Origin: Hygrocybe punicea | Lineage: Eukaryota > Basidiomycota > Agaricomycetes > Agaricales > Hygrophoraceae | Reading direction: 5' to 3' | Length of the DNA: 64,000 bases | Assembly (NCBI GenBank): GCA_963556145.1 | Contig: OY744472.1 | Coordinates: 5,332,001 to 5,396,000, forward strand | In this document: in pieces, positions 54,633 through 64,000 of the stretch | How the letters are laid out: each line of letters starts with the position of its first letter | Numbering within the stretch: position 1 is the first letter of the stretch | Program-made: the position numbers and the translations under genes | The notes under the pieces: generated by a model | Told to the model about the DNA's origin: nothing | What the model saw: the letters and a program-made list of their open reading frames with translations, nothing else | The model's database searches: none

Positions 54633-56640
54633 AGGCGTAAACCTCGGCATCAGCATCGGCCTTGGAATTGCCAAATTGGCATTGGTATAGTGTCAACATT
54701 AGCATTCTAATGAACATACTTGCTGGGGGGTCATCACAATGCCATTGGAGTCAGAATTTTTATTAGCAGCAGCTGCCATATTAGCCCAAGCATGAACATC
54801 AGCTCAGCATCAGCATTGGCACCGGCCTTGGCATCATTCTTAGCATTGGCAAAGCAGCATATGATACTACATTTACATCTGAATCGGCATAGGTTGAGCA
54901 GTGAACATTTGTTCAACCAACCAACACCAGACTCACCATGATGCTGATGCCGATGCCGATGCTGAGGTTGAGGCCAATATTTGCTTGTAGGTTGTCAAAT
55001 ACCTCTGGAAAGTGCATGAAGCTGTTGGTGCAAATAGAGCCCATCATCTACTACTAACTGTCTCTCAGCCAAGGGCCAATGTAAGCTGACCAGACTCATG
55101 GTTCAACTGCAAACTTGAAACTAACACCGAGGTTGATGCCGAAGTTTTTTGGCATTTGTTTGTAACATGTAAAATACCGCCGGAAAGCGTCTAAATATCT
55201 TGGTGGACATAGAGGCCATTGTATACTAACTGTCTCTCAGCCAATGTAAGCTGGCCGGACCATGGTTCAAATGTAAAACTAACACCGAGGTTGATGCCGA
55301 AGCTTGTTGGCATTTGTTCATAACATGTAAAATACCGCCGGAATGCTCAACATGTAACTGTTGCTGGACATAGAATACATCGTCTACTAACTATCTCTCA
55401 GCCAATGTAAGCCGGCCGGACTCATGGTTTCAATGCACAGCTAATGCTGAGGTTGATGCCGAAGTTTTTTGGCATTTGTTTGTAACATGTAAAATACCAC
55501 CGGAATGCTCATGTAACTGTTGCTGGACATGGAATACATCGTCTACTAACTATCTCTCAGCTAATATAAGCCAATCAGACCTATGGTTCAACTGCAAAAC
55601 TAACTGTTGCTGGACATAGAAGACATTGTCTACTAACTATCTCTCAGCCAATGTAAGCTGGCTGGACTCATGGTTTAACTGCAAAACTAACACCGAGGTT
55701 CATGCCGAAGTTTTTTGGCATTTGTTCATAACATGTAAAATACTGCTGGAATGCTCATATAACTGTTGCTGGACATAGAATACATCGTCTACTAACTATC
55801 TCTCAGCTAATGTAAGCCAATCAGACCTATGGTTCAACTGCAAAACTAACACCAAGGTCAATGCCGATGTTTTTTGGAATTTGATTACAAGATGTCAAAT
55901 ACCGCCGGAAAAATCATGAATATATTGCTGGGCATAGATATAGTCATTTACTAACTGTCTCAGTCAACATGAGCTGGCTGGCCAGATGGTTCAATTACAA
56001 ATCCTGAGGCCGATGTTTATTGGAATTTACTTATAACATATCAGATACCTCCAGAGAAATCATGAATATATTTGCAGACATAGAACCCATCATGTACTAA
56101 CTGCCACCCAGCCAATGTGAGCCGGCCAGACCCATGGATTCACTGCAAAACCAAAGCCAAGAAAGCCACACACTACTTCGGAGCCAGTTCCCCCTTCATC
56201 TCTCACTCAAATGACAGAATTAAACCCTTAAAACCCCACAACCCACCAAAGCTACAGACCAATATGTATTGCACCCGTATTTGAGTACAATAAGTAACAG
56301 TACAATACCACAAAAGCAGGCAAAAGTGTATATACATACCATAAACTCTGGTACTTCCCCAGAGCTAACAAACCCCCTACCCTCAACAGACACATTGGTA
56401 GGTCCTTTCTTGGCTGGTATTGAGACATAAGAGCATTTGAATCATTGCAAATCATAAGACAAGCAAAAAAGGTATAGAATTTATTTACACGGTAACAAGG
56501 AAGATTAAAAAAGTTATCCTGGGGCCAGAGCATGGAGATATAGTGTCTGAGAACTGAATTTTAAATTGTCTATGTAATAGGTGCAAGGGTGGCCAAGATA
56601 TAACAGTATGAGTGCTAGATTCAGCATGGAATAGTCAGTT
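54633..56640 (+). repeat. P2 single-copy interior with 159-bp satellite
   Basis: TCTCTCAGC(C/T) at 55061, 55233, 55394, 55553, 55640 (partial unit) and 55799; intervals include 159 and 161 bp. It matches P1's satellite. The part 56150-56640 corresponds to P1's centre (11930-12400). Both imply P1 and P2 derive from one architecture. No gene. Confidence 0.75.
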
Positions 56641-57011
56641 TCTGAATCAAGCAGTCAATTTGGCATCCAATACCTAACCCCTTAACCATGGCATTGATGA
56701 GACTGATTGAGGATGCAAATGCCCACGCCGATGCTGATGCCGATGTGAACACCAATGCCAATGCAAATGCCAATGCCAATGCCAATCGCAAGGAAGTGTA
56801 TCAATGATATTTCATTGGTTGGAGGGTATTATATGAGTAACAATGCCCCCTCAGAACCTCAGCCCAATGGTATCAGACGGGTAACAATGCCCCTGAAAAG
56901 TCTCAGCCCAACAGTCTGACATGGGTAACAATACCCCCATGGGACGGGTAACAATACCCTAGCAGAACTTTAGCCCAACCCTCTGAGATGGGTAACAATA
57001 CCCCCGCATAA
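56640..57011 (-). repeat. P2 right-arm minisatellites, first part
   Basis: Inverted copy of 53090-53440: GATGCAAATGCC-type repeats then 44-bp units, interrupted at 57012 by M2 and continuing at 58873-59135. Confidence 0.75.
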
Positions 57012-57379
57012 TAGTGTTGGGGAAGTTCGGTCTCAGACTGATCCAAACCCAGTTTAGACCGAACCGAAACCGCCGGTCTCAGTTTTGGTTTGGGAATTTC
57101 CAGCGGAGACCGAACCGTTCGATCTCCGGTTTGGGGATTTGGCTGCGGGCCAAAATGGTTTCAAACTCGGTTTGAACCGCAAACCGACAGTCCAAAGTCG
57201 GCTCCTTGGCTGACTTCGAAAGTCACCCAAAGTCACCAACGCCCACCAGCAACACCCCCAATGTACGCCAAACGAGGACGATGGAGCACCCGAGGTCGAC
57301 AAAACGGGCGGCGGGGTACTCCCTGCCGCCCGCATATGTTTTTTATTTTTATTTATTTGAACTTTAACTAACGCATTAA

Positions 57380-58080
57380 CACATTACAGGTTGACGCACC
57401 ACCACCACCAACACCACCGTCACCACCATCACCACCACCACCACCACGACGGCGACGACGGCCATGACCATGACAGCAGCGATCAACGCCGCACCGGACA
57501 CACCAACTCCTCCAACGCGCGCGCACGCAAACGAATGTGAACGGAGTGGAATGGTAGTCATCGAGCAGCGGGGGATGGTGCATCCACCCCCGCTCCTTCG
57601 TGGTATGTATTTTTATTGACTTTTTCACTGATTTTATTTGTATATCACAGAACGTGGCACCGTACCACCACCACCACCACGCAACACCACCACTACCACC
57701 ATCACCACCACGCAACACCACCACTACCACCATCACCACCACGCAACACCAACACCACCGAGGAACGCCAAAACACGGGGTCAACCTGGCCGTCGTCGCG
57801 TGTACAATGCGTATGACGCGCCTGGACACCCACACGAAGAGGCTCCTATGCCACCACCACCACGCGTCCGCTGAAAACAACCAAAGCGGGTGCAACCCGG
57901 CCATCGTCGCATGCACAACGCGTATGATGCATAGGGCACCACCACCACCACCACCACCACCACCATCACCACCACGCGCCTACCCAAACTGGCCAACACG
58001 GCAATCGCGGGTCCAACCCGCCTTCGCGTGAACAACGCGTGTGACGCATCGGGTCACCACCACCACCACCACCACCACAA
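57380..58080 (+). repeat. CAC/CCA trinucleotide-rich stretch in M2
   Basis: Runs of (CAC)n at 57393-57460, 57668-57760, 57930-57985 and 58055-58085, separated by an imperfect ACGCGT…CCAACCCGCC-type repeat unit (57780, 57890, 58010). All frames translating it are repeat-derived. Confidence 0.8.
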
Positions 58081-58237
58081 CACCCAAACGACAACAGCCA
58101 AGGCCGAACACATGCGTTCGACACGTGTGTTTCGCTAGGACAGGGCTGGGCAGCCCACCAAACCCCCAAACCCACCTCGTAATGAGGCCGGCCACGTCGA
58201 TTGACGTGTGCGGCACTCTTGCGAGGTCAGATGGGAG

Positions 58238-58681
58238 TAGGGTATAACATGGGTTTGGGCACTTACGTACAGAACAAAATATCCATATTGTTGGAATAAC
58301 ATGGACTTTTGGTGGGTAATTGGTCTTGAAAATTCTTGGCAAACCTATGTCCATCATTCCCATCATTATCCACACTGTATACAATAGATAAAAGACATAA
58401 AATATTGCATATAGACCCAAATGAAAAATTCACCCCCTGCCATGTCCGCGTTTTTGCATACATTATACCCATGGGTTTAAACCCGTGAAACCCATTGCAT
58501 TGTGTGCACAATAGTGCCTTTTATCATCCACAATTATATTCAACACTTTGCAGCCATCTTATTTAACATAAAACGCACTTTTTCTCCCTATACCACAAAG
58601 TGAATACATGTAAATTGAGTCTATAAACTTCAAAACAAATTGCAGGATAAAAAACCTGTGGGTTACCCATGTTATACCCTA
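58238..58681. mobile_element. M3: 444-bp hAT MITE inside M2
   Basis: Perfect inverted ends TAGGGTATAACATGGGT. 8-bp duplication GATGGGAG at 58230-58237 and 58682-58689. No coding capacity. Youngest visible event in this branch of the nest. Confidence 0.9.
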
Positions 58682-59574
58682 GATGGGAGTGAAGGCCCCC
58701 AGCCCATATGGTTCGCGGTCTAGACCGCGTTTGGACCGAAACCGAACCGATGCAAACGGTTTGCATTGGTTCCGGTCTGGTTTGGGGATTTCGGGTGGAA
58801 AACCGGACCGTTCGGTTTCCGGTTTGGGCAAAAAGGCCCCAAACCGGACCAAACCAAACTTCCCCAACACTACCGCATAACATCGGCCCAACAGTCTGTA
58901 ACAGGTAATAATACCCCCCAGAGAACATCAGCCAAATGGACTGAGATGGGTAACAATACCCCCGCAGAACATCAGCCCAACAGACTGAGATGGGTAACAA
59001 TGCCCCTAGAGAACATCGGCCCAATGGTCTGGAACGAGTAACAATACCCCTGGAGAACATTGGCCCAATGGTCTGACATGGGTAACAATACCCCTGAAGA
59101 ACTTCGGCCCAACCATCTGACACAGGTAACAATATTCTGGCTCAAACCTCAGCCCATCCATCTAACACCATAACTCTGGCATTCCTGAGTTGCCCCGTCC
59201 AGTACCTAACAATAATATTATCTTGGCCCAGATCAGCTGGCCCATCTCAAACATAACATTGTCAACCTTGGTTGGCCGGTCTGACATGGGATAAGTCATG
59301 TCATGGGCTGCCCTGTCAGCTTGTGGGATGTCCCTACCAGCTTGTGGGATGTCCCACAGTCAGTTTGTGGGATGTCCCACAACCTGGTGTGGACATCCCA
59401 ATGTACAGGCTTGTGGGACTGCCTGCTTGCTCAGCATCTGCTAAGTCATACAATAATAATCATACCAATGATTGTTCATATGTTACATAATTTTAAATAA
59501 TTTACATTTAGCAACTACTTAAAATAGATATACCAAATTAAATAATTATTTTTCCTAAATACATGGTATTCTAC

Positions 59575-61110
59575 TTTATCAGGGGAGAGGCAGGGAGGTG
59601 CAGGTGCAGAAGAGGACAGGAGAGGGGGCAATGGCAGGGGCAATGGCAGGGGGTGGGCAGGAGGAGAAGGGGCAGGAGGTGGATGGGAGATGGATGGGCA
59701 GCACATAGGCAGGGGGGAAGGGGCAGGTTAGGAAGGGGGAGAAGGGGCAGGACACAGTCAGGGGGAGAAGGGAAAGGAGGAGGGAGGAAGGGGAGGGGAA
59801 AGGAGGGAAGGGCAGGGCCCAACAATATTACATACTGGTGTTCCCCTTGTGTCCATGCCCCTTTGCGTCCTCGCCCTTGTCCCCGTCCTTGTCGTCCCCG
59901 TCCTTGTCCCTGTCCCTGTCATCCTCGTTTTCATCGTTTTCATCCCCATCCCTGTCCTCGCCGTCATCCCTGTCCCTGTCCTTGCTTTCGTCCCCATCTC
60001 CATTTTCGTCATCCTCATCCTCGTCCCCATCCCCATCCCTGTCCCTGTGGTTTTCATCCCTGTCCCTGTCCCTGTCCCCATCCCCACCATCCCCACCATC
60101 CTTGTCATCCTCGCTGTCCTGGCCATCCCCATCCCATCCTCGTTGTCCCCATTGCCATGGTTGCCGTTGTCATGGTCCCAGTCCCCATCGTTGTCGTTAC
60201 CGCATGGCCCTGATCTGTTTGTGTTGTCCTGGCGGTCCTGTTTGCCATCTCGTTCTCACCATTTCCATCCTCGTCGTCCCTGTTGCCATCATCCTTGGCT
60301 CCATGGTCCTCATGGTCTCCCCCATCCCAGTCATCCTCATTTCCATCATCCATCGTTCCCGTTGCCGTGCCCATGCATGCTGTCCTCATCTTCATTGCCC
60401 CTGCTCATCATCATCTTCCCGTTGACGTGGTTCCCGTTCCAATTGTCGTCATCTTCCCCTTTCATTCCGTCGTCACATTTGTTCGTTTACTCCGTCGTCA
60501 ACATGAACGCATGCGGTAATGACAACAACAACGACATCGGGGACAGGGATGACAACAACAACGATGCAGACTGGGACCGCAACAACAGCAATGATGGCAA
60601 TGGGGACAACAAGGATGGGGACAACAGGGACAGTAAGGACAGCGAGGACGGCGGGGACAGGGACAGGGACAGGGACAAAAACGACAGGGATGAGGGTGAC
60701 GAGGATGGGGACAGGGATGGGGATGAGGACGAGGATGACGAGAACAGGGACAGGGATGGGATGAAAATGACGAAAACGAGGATGACAGGGATGGGGACAA
60801 GGACGGGGACAATGAGGACGGGGACAAGGGCAAGGACGTGGAGGGGCGTGGACACCAGGGGAACACCAGTATGTAATATTGTTGAGCCCTCCCTCCTCCT
60901 TGCCCTTCTCCCCCTGACTGTGTCCTGCCCCTTCTCCCCCTTCCTACCTGCCCCTTCCCCCCCTGCCTATGTGCTGCCCATCCATCTCCCATCCACCTCC
61001 TGCCCCTTCTCCTCCTGCCCACCCCCTGCCATTGCCCCTGCCATTGCCCCCTCTCCTGTCCTCTTCTCCACCTCCACCTCCCTGCCTCTCCCCTGATAAA
61101 GTAGAATACC
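59575..61110. repeat. Central palindrome of Q, purine/pyrimidine-biased
   Basis: AGGGGAGAGGCAGGGAGGTG (59580) pairs with its complement near 61097; ATATTACATACTGGTGTTCC (59823) pairs with the complement near 60880; the centre is near 60350. The inner 59850-60130 and 60540-60840 are CCCxTCC and GGGGAC minisatellites. Long frames on both strands (up to 415 codons at 59849-61096) arise from this periodic, strand-biased composition; I do not accept them as genes. Confidence 0.7.
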
Positions 61111-62448
61111 ATGTATTTAGGTAAAATAATTATTTTTTAATTTAGTATATCTATGTTGAGTAGTTGCTAAATGTAAATTATTCAAAATTATGTAACATAT
61201 GAACAATCATTGGTATGATTATTATTGTATGACTTAGCAGATGCTGAGCAAGCAGGCAGTCCCACAAGCCTGTACATTGGGATGTCCACACCAGGTTGTG
61301 GGACATCCCACAAACTGACTGTGGGACATCCCACAAGCTGGTAGGGACATCCCAGACAAGACTGTGGGACATCCCAAAGCCTTGGTGGGATGTCCCACAA
61401 GCTGACAGGGATGTCCCAGACAAGGCTGTGGGACATCCCACAAGCTGGCAGGGACATCCCACAAGCTGACAGGGACATCCCAGAGCCTTGTTTTGGATGT
61501 CCCACAAGCTGGCAGGGACATCCCAGACAAGGCTGTGGGACATCCCAAAGCCTTGGTGGGATGTCCCAAAGCCTCAGTTGCAAGCTGACAGGGATGTCCC
61601 AGACAAGCCTGTGCGATGTCCCAATAAAGCCTCTGTGAGATGTCTCCTTACCCAAGTCCACTTTCCTCCAGACACACTCTGATTTCAGATCTCTCCTCTG
61701 CATCTGCATCCTAGTCAGCAATTGCATGCATACCCAACAATGTAATAACAACTCATTTCCTGCTCAAATCCTCTTCATAATACACTTGTTTAACTTTCAG
61801 CCCAGCCTCTCCTAGACCCACTGATCTTTGTCTTTTATGTATCCTCTGCTCACTCACTCCCCTACAAGCTTCAGCCTGCCACATGCACAAGGGATTGGTT
61901 TTCTAGAAGCACACACTCAATCCTCCTCCTCTTTCCCATCTCATTACCCAACATCTCCAGTACTTTTCCTCTCCCACTCCTTCTGTCTTTATATATGGAA
62001 ACAACTCCTTCATCTCCACTCCCTGCCACTGACCCCAAAGGACAATCAGCTCTGTGACTCTCAAAAGAATAAGCCTGTCCAATCTTATACTATGCTATAG
62101 CACCCATGGTACCTATAGTGGCCATGACAAGGCCTTGAAATTTATAACTAAATGCTATCCTCACTCTGAGTTTTCTATTAAATACCTAGGGAAGGGACAT
62201 CCCAAATGACCCCAGACACCCCCTCTGTTAGGGATGTCCCATGGGACATCCCACAACACTAAATGTTGTCCCATGGGCCATCCCATATACCAGATCAGGG
62301 ACAATGGGACATCCAAATGTATCGTCCCTGGGATGATGGTTTCGTCCCAGGGCTGCCCAGTACTTTGACCAACATGTACATGGTTCAGTACTAGAGGTGA
62401 GTTGAAACTAGTTGTTCATGTTTGGGGGTAGCCTGAAGTGTTATCAGT

Positions 62449-63106
62449 GATGAAGAACTCAAGAGAGTATTGTAGGAAGAGACGGTATTCTTCATCCATG
62501 ATATTCATGGGTCAGGTTAGATCTCATAACCAGGTCTCGATGAGGGCAAGACGAGCACTGGCCACGTGTGCTGTATCGGATCGCGTTATGTTGGAGACGG
62601 TTTCCTGGTTCGTGTAGACGAGGATGGCTGGTAACTCTTGGAGCCAGTCAGCTGTGGCATGGCAATGGCCACATATGGCAATCGGTTTCGATGGCATGGG
62701 GACGGGTTGGTAGTTAACGACTTCCATAAAGAAACCGTAGGAGTGGTCAAGCCAATCGTTGGAGTCATCAATTTTCTTGGGGTCTTCTGGAGCGTGGGGC
62801 ATCTGGAGAGTCCGTCGGGTGCACCATGTGCAGAAGTGGGTACATGAACGAGTCTGAAATCGAATAGGAGAATGCTGGCTATCCATTGGTTGATCGTCGC
62901 ATTGGGTTGGATGTCAGGATTGTTGAGCATCCCTTTTATATACTTGGCGTCAACTTCAACGGTGAGGTTGTGGACACCAATAATAAAGATCCATTAGGTG
63001 CAGAGGGCCCTGAAGAGGCCATAGAGCTTTAGCTTAGACTGGGAGTATCGGGCTTCGTACTCGTTCCATGATATAGAACCAAAGTGATTGGGGTAACATT
63101 TTTGAG
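62449..63106 (-). pseudogene. G2 gypsy pol, RNase H part
   Basis: Reading right to left: YPNHFGSISWNEYEARYSQSKLKLYGLFRAL, an in-frame TAA, HNLTVEVDAKYIKGMLNNPDIQPNATINQW, LLFDFRLVHVP, DGLSRC, and EEYRLFLQYSLEFFITD. The last block joins directly to NKLWHKDRHG at 51761 when Q is removed, giving the normal gypsy order from RNase H to integrase. A MITE at 63107 cuts its upstream side. Frame changes mark it as dead. Confidence 0.75.
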
Positions 63107-63323
63107 CACTTTACACTGAGCCACACATTCCTAGTGGACTCCAATCGGAATGCTCGGAATGCTAGGAATCCAAGTGAATTCCGAGTGGAATTTTTCCTAC
63201 CCAAATTACCTAGTCTACCACTAAAACAATTATTCTGAGTCCTAGTACATTCTGAGTGGAATCCACTCAGAATCCTCAGAGTCCGATCAGATTCCATAGG
63301 AATGTGTGGCTCAGTGTAAAGTG
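63107..63323. mobile_element. 217-bp MITE, TIR CACTTTACACTGAGCCACAC
   Basis: 27-bp perfect inverted termini (CACTTTACACTGAGCCACAC and onward) at 63107-63133 and 63297-63323. The interior is TCC(G/A)A(G/A)TGGAAT-type repeats. Flanks TTTTTGAG and TTGCTGTC do not match, so no target duplication is shown. It sits in G2 pol. Confidence 0.65.
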
Positions 63324-64000
63324 TTGCTGTCACTGCATCACCATCACCAATCTTAATACCGCTTTCATTGGAACTGGCACTGTGCAGGCGTTTTCAACTG
63401 GCCATCTTTATAGAAATGTACGAGAGAGCAAGACCACAAGGCATTATCACCATGCCATCCCTTCTACAACTGCTATCCACATTGCTTTCCACAACATCCA
63501 ACCATCACCATCATTTTAAGGTACTCATATGGCACTTTGGACCACTGAGGTTTTTTGCCAAGACACAGGATGGGTTTAAACTGAAATAGCAGGGACAGAG
63601 AGCCAAGCTGTCACCTAAACTTACCTAGCTGTGAACTGCCAGCTTCATCATTCCCCAACACCCCTCATTTTAACCTGGTGCCTAACAATCCGCACTGCAC
63701 ATTCTAATGCCCATGCTCTTTACTGACAGGAGAGTCCCAGACGCGATATGGCAGGGCTGGATATCCCTGTCACAATTCCACCTCCTTTGTTTACACTGCC
63801 ACCATTTTTGTTCTAAATGAGTGCTGAGCCACTTGCACGGTGCTCTCAAATGCCCACACTCTATCAACACACAGGAGGAAATCAAACATGAAATAGCAGG
63901 GCCAGAGTGCCCCACTGACTTCATCTGGCCCTGAACTATCACCTCCTTCATTACACCTCTGCTGCCTTCATTTCAAATCCACACCATGCTCCTCCAATGA
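63324..64000. repeat. Diverged direct repeat, no gene
   Basis: GAAATAGCAGGGaCAGAG (63583) and GAAATAGCAGGGcCAGAG (63890) head two diverged units of about 310 bp that also share TCATTaCaCC and CATTTCAAAtCC-like blocks. No coding signal recognised. Confidence 0.45.

Larger units (their letters stand above)
57012..58872. mobile_element. M2: 1861-bp non-autonomous hAT element in P2
   Basis: Begins TAGTGTTGGGGAAGTTCGGT and ends with the complement of TAGTGTTGGGGAAGTTTGGT. Perfect 8-bp duplication CCGCATAA (57004-57011, 58873-58880). Subterminal CGGTTTGG/CCAAACCG arrays at 57030-57200 and 58700-58865. The interior 57380-58080 is CCACCA/CACCAC microsatellite-rich, which keeps many frames open (His/Thr/Val runs). 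M3 is nested inside it. Confidence 0.88.
52723..59310 (-). mobile_element. P2: sister copy of P1, 7-bp target duplication
   Basis: Flanked by CCCTGTC (52716-52722 and 59311-59317). Q's other arm keeps the empty site as a single GACAGGG at 61468-61474. Ends CACATCATGCTGTGAC and (complement) CAGCCCATGACATGAC match P1's two ends in swapped order, so P2 is in opposite orientation. Each arm carries the 44-bp and GCATCG-type minisatellites, but the 159-bp satellite (54950-56130) is present once, unlike P1 where it lies in both arms. Net length without nested insertions is about 3.57 kb. No transposase. Confidence 0.8.
51770..62440. mobile_element. Q: 10.7-kb palindromic element inserted in G2 pol
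   Basis: Inverted termini CACTTCAGGCCACCCCCAAA (51770) and its near-complement ending CCTGAAGTG at 62440. Flanks TTATTGGT (51762-51769) and TTATCAGT (62441-62448) are an 8-bp duplication with two transitions; removing Q and one flank restores the pol reading FFITDNKLW. Left arm 51770-52722 pairs with 61468-62440. The arms then continue 59318-60340 against 60360-61467, once P2 is removed. Without P2 Q is about 4.1 kb. It resembles a foldback hAT-type element. No transposase seen; the 90-codon frames mirrored in both arms (52090-52362, 61828-62100) are not convincing genes. Confidence 0.75.

Noticed and set aside
57600..58031. His/Thr-rich ORFs in M2
   Set aside because: They are readings of CAC/CCA trinucleotide runs.
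59849..61096. 415-codon frame in the centre of Q
   Set aside because: It crosses the palindrome centre of a GGGGAC/CCCxTC minisatellite; equal-length frames exist on the other strand.
63107..63323. 8-bp hAT target duplication for the MITE in G2
   Set aside because: Flanking octamers TTTTTGAG and TTGCTGTC share no clear duplication.
1..64000. tRNA or rRNA genes
   Set aside because: No cloverleaf with TTCRANNC box or rRNA-like conserved block was recognised by eye; a tRNAscan run would be needed to exclude them.

Overview
The window looks like transposon-rich DNA from a mushroom-forming basidiomycete (Agaricomycetes). The evidence is internal: introns of about 47-65 nt, a NACHT/STAND NTPase remnant, an Hsp70-like ATPase of the HSPA12-like type, Ty3 chromovirus and Ty1/Copia elements, several hAT families, and captured pieces of a fungal fatty acid synthase. 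No tRNA or rRNA gene was recognised.

Region 1 (1-16.3 kb) is a stack of insertions. A hAT-like repeat X1 (left end outside the window) is interrupted at a TA by element Y (1150-16006). Y carries a 191-codon gene whose first exon is split by P1 (1303-15394), a giant inverted-repeat element with a 7-bp target duplication. P1's left arm received a hAT element Z (1772-10405) carrying its own decayed transposase and pieces of fatty acid synthase beta and alpha. Its right arm received a 371-bp foldback MITE with nearly the same termini. A 100-N gap at P1's centre has an identical 333-bp sequence on both sides, so it is probably an unmerged contig overlap.

Region 2 (16.3-21.3 kb) holds a decayed protein-kinase-like gene (17.2-19.8 kb, minus) and an 88-91 bp tandem repeat. 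Region 3 (21.3-27.3 kb) is a NACHT NTPase pseudogene cut by a complete Copia element (21777-27107, target duplication TTATG). Region 4 (28.6-39.2 kb) is the gene island: an intact 10-exon Hsp70-like gene, a PLC-like phosphodiesterase pseudogene, a small two-exon gene, an intact small kinase-like gene, and a multi-exon Cys-rich gene with HECT-like features.

Region 5 (39.9-48.8 kb) contains a truncated X copy and a young gypsy chromovirus, G1 (41524-48637). G1 has identical 557-bp LTRs, target duplication ATCGG, a gag-pol junction with a slippery heptamer fused to a stop-start, a third ORF running into the 3' LTR, and a pol protein that continues past its chromodomain into a domain I read as ASCH/PUA-like.

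Region 6 (48.9-63.1 kb) has a Zn-cluster/coiled-coil pseudogene facing a second, broken gypsy pol (G2, minus). G2 is split by Q (51770-62440), another giant palindromic element. Q is interrupted by P2 (52723-59310, the sister of P1), and P2 contains three more hAT-type insertions, one inside another.

Throughout, intact arms of the palindromes preserve the empty target sites of insertions in the opposite arm, and one exon frame is restored by removing P1. The element boundaries are therefore well supported by the sequence alone. Many broken genes are closed by TGA where CGA is expected, pointing to C-to-T decay at CpG.
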